This document shows, one piece after another, positions 32,924 through 37,757 of a DNA stretch of 37,757 nt (position 1 is its first letter; each line of letters begins with the position of its first letter). The DNA lies in assembly GCF_003852515.1 (NCBI RefSeq), contig NZ_QAJK01000028.1, forward strand, positions 1 to 37,757, in the 5' to 3' direction. This DNA is from Variovorax sp. KBW07 (GTDB lineage Bacteria > Pseudomonadota > Gammaproteobacteria > Burkholderiales > Burkholderiaceae_C). The notes under the pieces were generated by a model, which saw only the letters and a list, made by a program, of their open reading frames with translations, made no database searches and was not told the origin of the DNA. The translations under genes were made by a program, and so were the position numbers.

Positions 32924-34294
32924 ATGACGACATCCTCCTCGCGCGCCGATTCCGGCTTCGCCTACAGCCGCTCCTTCTTCGAAAACCTGGTCGACACGGC
33001 CTTGGCGCACGCCAAGAAGCTGGGCGCCACCGACGCCGGGGCCGAGGCCTCCGAGGGCTGCGGCCTGAGCGTCTCGGTCCGCAAGGGCGAACTCGAGAAC
33101 GTCGAGCGCAACCGCGACAAATCGCTGGGCATCACGGTCTACGTGGGCCACCGCCGCGGCAACGCCAGCACTTCCGATTTCTCCGAGGCCGCCATCAAGC
33201 AGACGGTGGCCGCCGCCTACGACATCGCCCGCTTCACGGCCGAAGACCCCGTGAGCGGCCTGCCCGACGAGGCGGACATCTCCAAGAACCACCCCGAGCT
33301 CGACCTGTTCCACCCCTGGGACGTGACGAGCGAGCAGGCCGCCAAGCTGGCGCTGGAATGCGAAGAGGCTGCCCTGTCGACCGACAAGCGCATCACCAAC
33401 AGCGAAGGCGCCGGCGTCTCGGCCCAGCAGAGCCATTTCTTCAGCGCCCACACGCACGGTTTTCGCGGTGGCTACGCCAGTTCGCGGCACTCGATTTCGG
33501 TCGCGCCCATCGCCGGCAAGGGCGACGGCATGCAGCGCGACGCCTGGTACAGCTCGATGCGCGCCGCCGAGGAGCTGGCCAGCCCGCAGGCCGTGGGCCG
33601 CTACGCCGCCGAACGGGCGCTGAGCCGCCTGAAGTCGCGAAAGATCAAGACCACCGAATGCCCGGTGCTGTTCGAGTCGCCGCTGGCCGTGGGCCTGCTG
33701 GGCGGGCTGGTGCAGGCCGTGAGCGGCGGAGCGCTCTACCGCAAGAGCACCTTCCTGCTCGATTCGCTGGGCAAGCCGGTGCTGCCCAAGCACATCGACA
33801 TTGCCGAAGACCCGCACATCATCCGTGGCAAGGGCAGCTCGCCCTTCGACGACGAAGGCGTGGTCACCCGGGCCCGCAAGGTGGTCGATGCCGGCCGGCT
33901 CGAAGGCTACTTCCTGTCGACGTACTCGGCCCGCAAGCTGGGCATGAAGACCACCGGCAACGCCGGCGGCTCGCACAACCTGACGCTCAGCTCGCGCCTG
34001 ACCAAGCACACCGACGACCTCGACGCCATGCTCGCCAAGCTCGGCACCGGCCTGTTCGTGATCGAGCTGATGGGGCAGGGCGTGAACTACGTGACCGGCG
34101 ACTACTCGCGCGGCGCCAGCGGTTTCTGGGTCGAGAAGGGCCGAATCGCCTTCCCGGTGCAGGAGATCACCATCGCCGGCAACCTGAAAGACATGCTCAT
34201 GGGCATTGAAGCCGTCGGCGCGGATGCCTACACTTTCGGCGCCAAGACCACGGGGTCGGTGCTGGTGAACCGCATGAAGGTGGCCGGCGCCTGA
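32924..34294 (+). CDS. pmbA: TldE/PmbA metalloprotease subunit
   Basis: Subunit of the TldD/TldE protease that matures microcins and other small peptides and affects antitoxin turnover in E. coli. The 456-residue protein has the TldE fold: EGCGLSVSVRKGELENVERNRD near residue 45, GITVYVGHRRGNASTSDFSE, and SPLAVGLLGGLVQAVSGGALYRKSTFLL in the middle. The C-terminal GLFVIELMGQGVNYVTGDYSRG and GFWVEKGRIAFPVQEITIAGNL complete it. As expected for TldE, the HExxxH zinc motif of TldD is not seen; the partner TldD gene is not in this window. The ATG at 32924 has no strong ribosome-binding site but matches the family start. It is divergent from darP. Confidence 0.93.
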   Translation: MTTSSSRADSGFAYSRSFFENLVDTALAHAKKLGATDAGAEASEGCGLSVSVRKGELENVERNRDKSLGITVYVGHRRGNASTSDFSEAAIKQTVAAAYDIARFTAEDPVSGLPDEADISKNHPELDLFHPWDVTSEQAAKLALECEEAALSTDKRITNSEGAGVSAQQSHFFSAHTHGFRGGYASSRHSISVAPIAGKGDGMQRDAWYSSMRAAEELASPQAVGRYAAERALSRLKSRKIKTTECPVLFESPLAVGLLGGLVQAVSGGALYRKSTFLLDSLGKPVLPKHIDIAEDPHIIRGKGSSPFDDEGVVTRARKVVDAGRLEGYFLSTYSARKLGMKTTGNAGGSHNLTLSSRLTKHTDDLDAMLAKLGTGLFVIELMGQGVNYVTGDYSRGASGFWVEKGRIAFPVQEITIAGNLKDMLMGIEAVGADAYTFGAKTTGSVLVNRMKVAGA

Positions 34295-34373
34295 TCCGGC
34301 GGCACCGCCCAATCCCTTCGCGGCGCTGACCCGAAAGACCCCCGGCTTCGTTTCAGGCAGGGAGACATTCAGG

Positions 34374-35324
34374 ATGAGCAGACACCACGCCGCAAGAAAA
34401 CCCGAGCTCGAACACGAGCTGCTGCGCGACCCAAGGCTGGGCTTCGAGCCGGCGGGCGGCGGCTCGGTGCGCTGCCTGCAGCACGGCGCGCCCTGGCCCT
34501 TCGACTGCTGGCATTACCACGACGAATACGAGCTGCAGTGCATCAACCGCAGCAGCGGCGATGTCTTCGTGGGCAACCACATCGGCCGCTTCGAGCCCGG
34601 CTACGTGGCCCTGGTGGGCGCACGGCTGCCGCACACCTGGATTTCGCACGACGTGCCGCCCGAGGGCATTGCCGACCGCAGCATGGTCATCCACTTTCGC
34701 GACGAGCCGCTGCGCAAGGGCGTGGGCCTGTTCTCCGAGCTGGAGGCCGTGGTGCCGCTGCTCGACCGGGCCCGGCTGGGCGTCGAGTTCTTCGGCATCG
34801 GCGACCTGGTGCGCGAGCGCTTCCGGCGCGTGCAGGCGCAAGACGGCATGGCGCGCCTGTCGGAGTTCATCGGCCTGTTGCACGAGCTGGCCAACTGGCC
34901 CGACTGGCGGCAGATTTCGAGCGCCGCCGAGCCGGCGGGCGAAGACCCGAGCGCCAACACGCGCATGCGCCGCGTGCTCGACTACCTCGACCAGCACCTG
35001 ACCGAAGAGCTCTCGCTGCCGGCCGTTTGCGCCGTGGCCAACATGGCCGAAAGCAGCTTCTCGCGCTACTTCCACAAGCACATGGGCGCCACCTTTACCG
35101 ACTTCGTCACGCGGCTGCGCATCGCCAAGGCCTGCGAGATGCTGCAGGTGTCCGACCGGCTGGTGAGCGACATCTGCTACGAGGTGGGCTTTTCGAACCT
35201 GGCCAATTTCAACCGGCGCTTTCTGCAGCTCAAGGGCATGACGCCTTCGGCCTACCGGCAGCAGGCACAGGACCGCTTCGGCCTGCGCAGCGGGCAACGC
35301 ACGCCGCTGGCCACCACGGCCTGA
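34374..35324 (+). CDS. AraC-family transcriptional regulator
   Basis: Activator-type regulator of 316 residues. An N-terminal cupin-like sensor domain (WPFDCWHYHDEYELQCINRSSGDVF near residues 40-65, ALVGARLPHTW) would bind the inducer. The C-terminal AraC domain has two helix-turn-helices: LSLPAVCAVANMAESSFSRYFHKHMG near 215-240 and LVSDICYEVGFSNLANFNRRF near 262-282, ending MTPSAYRQQ. A ribosome-binding site (agggagac) precedes the ATG. It lies 176 bp upstream of an ABC-transporter operon on the same strand and probably controls it. Sugar- and polyol-sensing AraC regulators have this layout; the inducer cannot be named. Confidence 0.9.
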   Translation: MSRHHAARKPELEHELLRDPRLGFEPAGGGSVRCLQHGAPWPFDCWHYHDEYELQCINRSSGDVFVGNHIGRFEPGYVALVGARLPHTWISHDVPPEGIADRSMVIHFRDEPLRKGVGLFSELEAVVPLLDRARLGVEFFGIGDLVRERFRRVQAQDGMARLSEFIGLLHELANWPDWRQISSAAEPAGEDPSANTRMRRVLDYLDQHLTEELSLPAVCAVANMAESSFSRYFHKHMGATFTDFVTRLRIAKACEMLQVSDRLVSDICYEVGFSNLANFNRRFLQLKGMTPSAYRQQAQDRFGLRSGQRTPLATTA

Positions 35325-35369
35325 ATTTGCCCTGATACGGATCTGACCCCCGGCAAAACCCCGAGCCGG

Positions 35370-35388
35370 CTGGTCATGAAAATACCAG
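35370..35388. promoter_or_regulatory. Inverted repeat upstream of the ABC-transporter operon
   Basis: CTGGT (35370-35374) and ACCAG (35384-35388) flank nine bases, and AT-rich tcatgaaaat fills the middle, in a GC-rich background. It lies 112 bp before the binding-protein ATG and 46 bp after the regulator gene. It is a candidate operator, but AraC proteins more often bind direct repeats, so another regulator is possible. Confidence 0.35.
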
Positions 35389-35499
35389 TGCGCCAGCCCG
35401 CTCGTACGCGGTGCCGGCGCCGCGCTGCCTACGCTTCATCCCTCCTGCTTCTGCCGCGATTTGCCGGCAATTCCCAGCAGGTTCAAAGGAGACGAAGCG

Positions 35500-36813
35500 A
35501 TGCCGAAGAACCTAGACACACAGCACCGGACCACGGGCTGCGCGCTGTTGCTGCTGCCCTTGCTGGCGGCGATGGCCGCGATGACCACAGGGGCCGCCCA
35601 GGCCCAGACGCCACCCCAGGTCTGCAAGGAGGACGTGCGCGTCCTGTCCCAGCCCCGTGACGGGCTGACCCTGCTCGAGAAGTACAAGGACGAGTTCAAG
35701 ACCCTGAGCGGCGTCTCGTTCAACATCGACAACCTCAACGAGAACGACCGCCGCACCAAGACGCGCGCCGACGCCTCGACCGTCGGCAAGTACCACGTGT
35801 ACTACGTCGACGAGGCCAACGTGCCGCTGTTCGCTCAGTCGAAGTGGATCGTGCCGCTCGCCAAGTACTACCCGGCCGACTACGACTACGCCGACTTCGA
35901 CCCCGGCCGCCAGAAGGTCGCGACCTTCGCGGGCCAGGCGTGGTTTGCGCCGCTCACCGGTGGCGGGGACCTGCTGGTCTACCGCAAGGATCTGTTGGAG
36001 AAGGCCGGCGTCAAGCCGCCGACCACGCTCGAGGAATTCATCGCCGCCGCGAAGAAGCTCAACGACCCGGCCAACGGCATCTACGGCGTGGCTCTGCGCG
36101 GCCAGCGCGGCTCGGGCGCCAATGTGTGGCGCTGGATGCCGTTCTTCCGCGGCAATGGCGGCCAATGGTTCGATGGCGACAAGCCCGTCTTCAACTCGCC
36201 CGCCGCGTTGAAGGCCACGCAGACCTACCTCGACCTGTTCAAGTATTCGGCGCCCGGCACCAAGACCGGCAGCTGGGACGAATCCACCGGCGCCTTCCTC
36301 GCCGGCAAGGTCGCGATGCTGATCGAGTCGACGCCGCTTGCCGGCAATGCGCTCGATCCGAAGACCTCGACCGTGATCGGCAAGGTCGCCTACCTGCCGC
36401 CGCCCGCCCCGCTGACCGGCGGTGGCTACGGCCACGGCCTGGCCATCGGCGCCAAGGCCAACAAGACCGAAGAAGCGAAGCAGTGCGCGGGCCTGTTCGT
36501 CGCCTGGGCCACCTCGAAGAAGCAGGAGCAGCGCCGCCTGGCCGAAGGCCAGTTCAGCGAACTCAACCGCACCAGCGTGCTGGGCAGCCCCGAGTTCGCC
36601 AAGCGCTACGGCGCCGACCTGGGCAAGGCGCTGGCCGATACCGGCAAGGTCACGGCCGTGAACTTCTGGCAGGACGCTCTGTGGCCCGACCTGGGCGACC
36701 GCTGGGGGATCATCCTGGAAGAGCTGATTACCGGTTCGCGCACCGACATCCAGGGCGGTCTCGATGAACTCGACGCCTACGCCAGGCAGCTGATCGCACG
36801 GCGCAAGAAGTGA
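35500..36813 (+). CDS. ABC-transporter extracellular solute-binding protein (sugar/polyol class)
   Basis: Periplasmic binding protein of family-1 (MalE/sorbitol-mannitol-like) importers, 437 residues. A signal peptide lies within the first 37 residues (CALLLLPLLAAMAAMTTGAAQAQ, cleavage after AQA). It then shows the usual two-lobe pattern: VYYVDEANVPLFAQSKWIVPLAKYY near residue 95, FAPLTGGGDLLVYRKDLLEKAGVKPPTTLEEF near 145-175, and GSWDESTGAFLAGKVAMLIESTPLAG near 255. I chose the ATG at 35500 with a good ribosome-binding site (aaaggag); an in-frame TTG at 35461 is less likely. The permease gene overlaps its stop as TGATG. The solute cannot be read; polyols or oligosaccharides are fair guesses. 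Confidence 0.9.
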   Translation: MPKNLDTQHRTTGCALLLLPLLAAMAAMTTGAAQAQTPPQVCKEDVRVLSQPRDGLTLLEKYKDEFKTLSGVSFNIDNLNENDRRTKTRADASTVGKYHVYYVDEANVPLFAQSKWIVPLAKYYPADYDYADFDPGRQKVATFAGQAWFAPLTGGGDLLVYRKDLLEKAGVKPPTTLEEFIAAAKKLNDPANGIYGVALRGQRGSGANVWRWMPFFRGNGGQWFDGDKPVFNSPAALKATQTYLDLFKYSAPGTKTGSWDESTGAFLAGKVAMLIESTPLAGNALDPKTSTVIGKVAYLPPPAPLTGGGYGHGLAIGAKANKTEEAKQCAGLFVAWATSKKQEQRRLAEGQFSELNRTSVLGSPEFAKRYGADLGKALADTGKVTAVNFWQDALWPDLGDRWGIILEELITGSRTDIQGGLDELDAYARQLIARRKK

Positions 36814-37703
36814 TGGCCGTGGGGGAGAGCAAAAGAGCAAGCGGCCGCAACAAGACGCGGCTGCCGCTGGTCTTCATCGGGCCGGGCCTGCTGGTGCTGG
36901 CGGTCCTGGCGCTGGTGCCGACGCTGTTCGCGATCGGCATCTCGCTGCAGGACCGCGAGCTGGGCCAGGCCGATTCGGGCTGGGTCTGGTTCGCGAACTA
37001 CATCCAGCTGTTTTCGGACCGGCGCTTCATCAACTCGGTGGGCGTGTCGCTGACCTGGGAGGTGGTGACGGTCAGCGCGACGATGGTGCTGGCGGTGTTG
37101 CTGGGCGTGCTGCTGTTCCAGTGCACCACGGCGCGCTGGCGCAACCTGCTGTGCATGCTGTTCATCGTGCCGGTGCTGCTGCCGCGCGTGTCGGCGGCGT
37201 TCGTCTGGAAGTTCGCTTTCCATCCGTTGTTCGGCCTGCTGACGTGGCCGTACAAGGCGATCACGGGCGAGCCGCTCGACCTGCTGGCCAACCCGTTGAC
37301 GGCGTTGCTGACGGTGGCGTTCGTTGACGTGTGGCAGTGGGGCCTGTTCTTCGCGGTGATCGTGCTGAAGCTGCTCGAAACCTTGCCGCCGCAACCGTTC
37401 GAAGCCGCGCGCATGGACCACGCAAAGACGTGGGAGGTGTACGCGTACGTGGCGCTGCCGATGCTGAAGGCCCCGCTGATCAGCCTGACGTTCGTGAAGA
37501 TGGTGGAGTCGCTGCGGGCCTTCGACCTGATCTACGTGATGACGCGGGGCGGGCCGGGCATTTCTACCGAGACGCTGGACATGTACGCCTTTTCGCAGGG
37601 GTTCATAGAGTCGGGGCGCATCTCGTACGCATCGAGCATGGCGGTGCTGATGATGGTCGCGTCGACTGTCGCGTTCACCTACATCTGGAAGTGGACGCGA
37701 TGA
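36813..37703 (+). CDS. ABC-transporter permease, MalF-like
   Basis: Inner-membrane permease of the same importer, 296 residues, six membrane helices. The first is near residues 18-42 (LVFIGPGLLVLAVLALVPTLFAI). The binding-protein-dependent transport signature EAARMDHAKTWEVYAYVALPMLKAP near residues 200-225 holds the EAA loop that contacts the ATPase. The ATG at 36813 overlaps the binding-protein stop (TGATG); a GTG one codon earlier is the alternative. It ends RGGPGISTETLDMYAFSQGF..., then a final helix. Its stop overlaps an ATG (37700) that should open the second permease, cut by the window edge. Confidence 0.92.
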   Translation: MAVGESKRASGRNKTRLPLVFIGPGLLVLAVLALVPTLFAIGISLQDRELGQADSGWVWFANYIQLFSDRRFINSVGVSLTWEVVTVSATMVLAVLLGVLLFQCTTARWRNLLCMLFIVPVLLPRVSAAFVWKFAFHPLFGLLTWPYKAITGEPLDLLANPLTALLTVAFVDVWQWGLFFAVIVLKLLETLPPQPFEAARMDHAKTWEVYAYVALPMLKAPLISLTFVKMVESLRAFDLIYVMTRGGPGISTETLDMYAFSQGFIESGRISYASSMAVLMMVASTVAFTYIWKWTR

Positions 37704-37757
37704 ACTCCTGTCCTTGTTTTTGCTGTGGTGTTTCTTGCGCTGCTGTTCAGGGCGACG
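37700..37757 (+). CDS. Start of a probable second permease gene, truncated by the window
   Basis: An ATG at 37700 overlaps the first permease stop (ATGA), where the partner MalG-like permease is expected. The frame from this ATG, however, begins MNSCPCFCCGVSCA with T-rich third positions, unlike this genome. The frame shifted by one base reads TPVLVFAVVFLALLFRAT, which looks like a membrane helix. Either the true start lies further on, or there is a sequence error at the contig edge. Only 58 bases are visible, so this is a provisional entry. Confidence 0.35.
   Translation, partial: MNSCPCFCCGVSCAAVQGD

Overview
The window reads as a chromosomal segment of a high-GC betaproteobacterium of the order Burkholderiales, most likely family Comamonadaceae and close to Variovorax. 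This is inferred from the overall protein character, the strong third-position GC bias, and two familiar Burkholderiales neighbourhoods: suhB divergent from trmJ-cysE, and mog/darP divergent from pmbA. No database search was possible. No rRNA, tRNA, insertion sequence or CRISPR array was seen.

Layout. (1) 154-4567, minus strand: a tightly overlapping operon of an inositol-monophosphatase-family protein (suhB-like), a FUSC-family membrane protein and an MscS-type channel. (2) 4708-6303, plus: trmJ (tRNA 2'-O-methyltransferase) and cysE (serine acetyltransferase). (3) 6326-10719: a GABA-use locus with a divergent MocR/GabR-type regulator and the overlapping pair gabT-gabD. (4) 10744-13673: cadR (MerR family) divergent from a Cd/Zn/Pb P-type ATPase gene. 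(5) 13679-15600, minus: a small FtsH-like membrane-anchor protein and a cysteinyl-tRNA synthetase gene. The synthetase gene is preceded by what looks like a complete ribosome-mediated cysteine attenuator: promoter, leaderless Cys-Cys leader peptide, antiterminator and terminator. (6) 15726-16994, plus: a CPA2-type cation/proton antiporter. (7) 17036-26568: a full czc-type metal efflux locus, with a two-component system (minus strand) divergent from czcI, C, B, A, D. (8) 26717-30087: small genes of unknown or poorly known role, one GFA-family protein and a seven-repeat beta-propeller lipoprotein; parts of this stretch look lower in GC and accessory. (9) 30284-31518: an NmrA-like SDR protein and a secreted cupin. 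(10) 31561-34294: mog, darP and pmbA, housekeeping. (11) 34374-37757: an AraC-type regulator and a sugar or polyol ABC importer that runs off the right edge.

Functional reading. The centre is devoted to divalent metal defence: CadR/CadA exports cytosolic Cd/Zn/Pb, CzcD exports to the periplasm, and CzcCBA exports across both membranes under a two-component system. A cysteine-tRNA ligase with its own apparent cysteine-sensing leader sits between the two metal loci. This is suggestive because soft metals consume cysteine thiols, but the link is an inference.

The item most worth following is the cysS leader at 15412-15600. Its elements were read directly from the sequence and fit together in one register, but no experiment or comparative search supports it yet.
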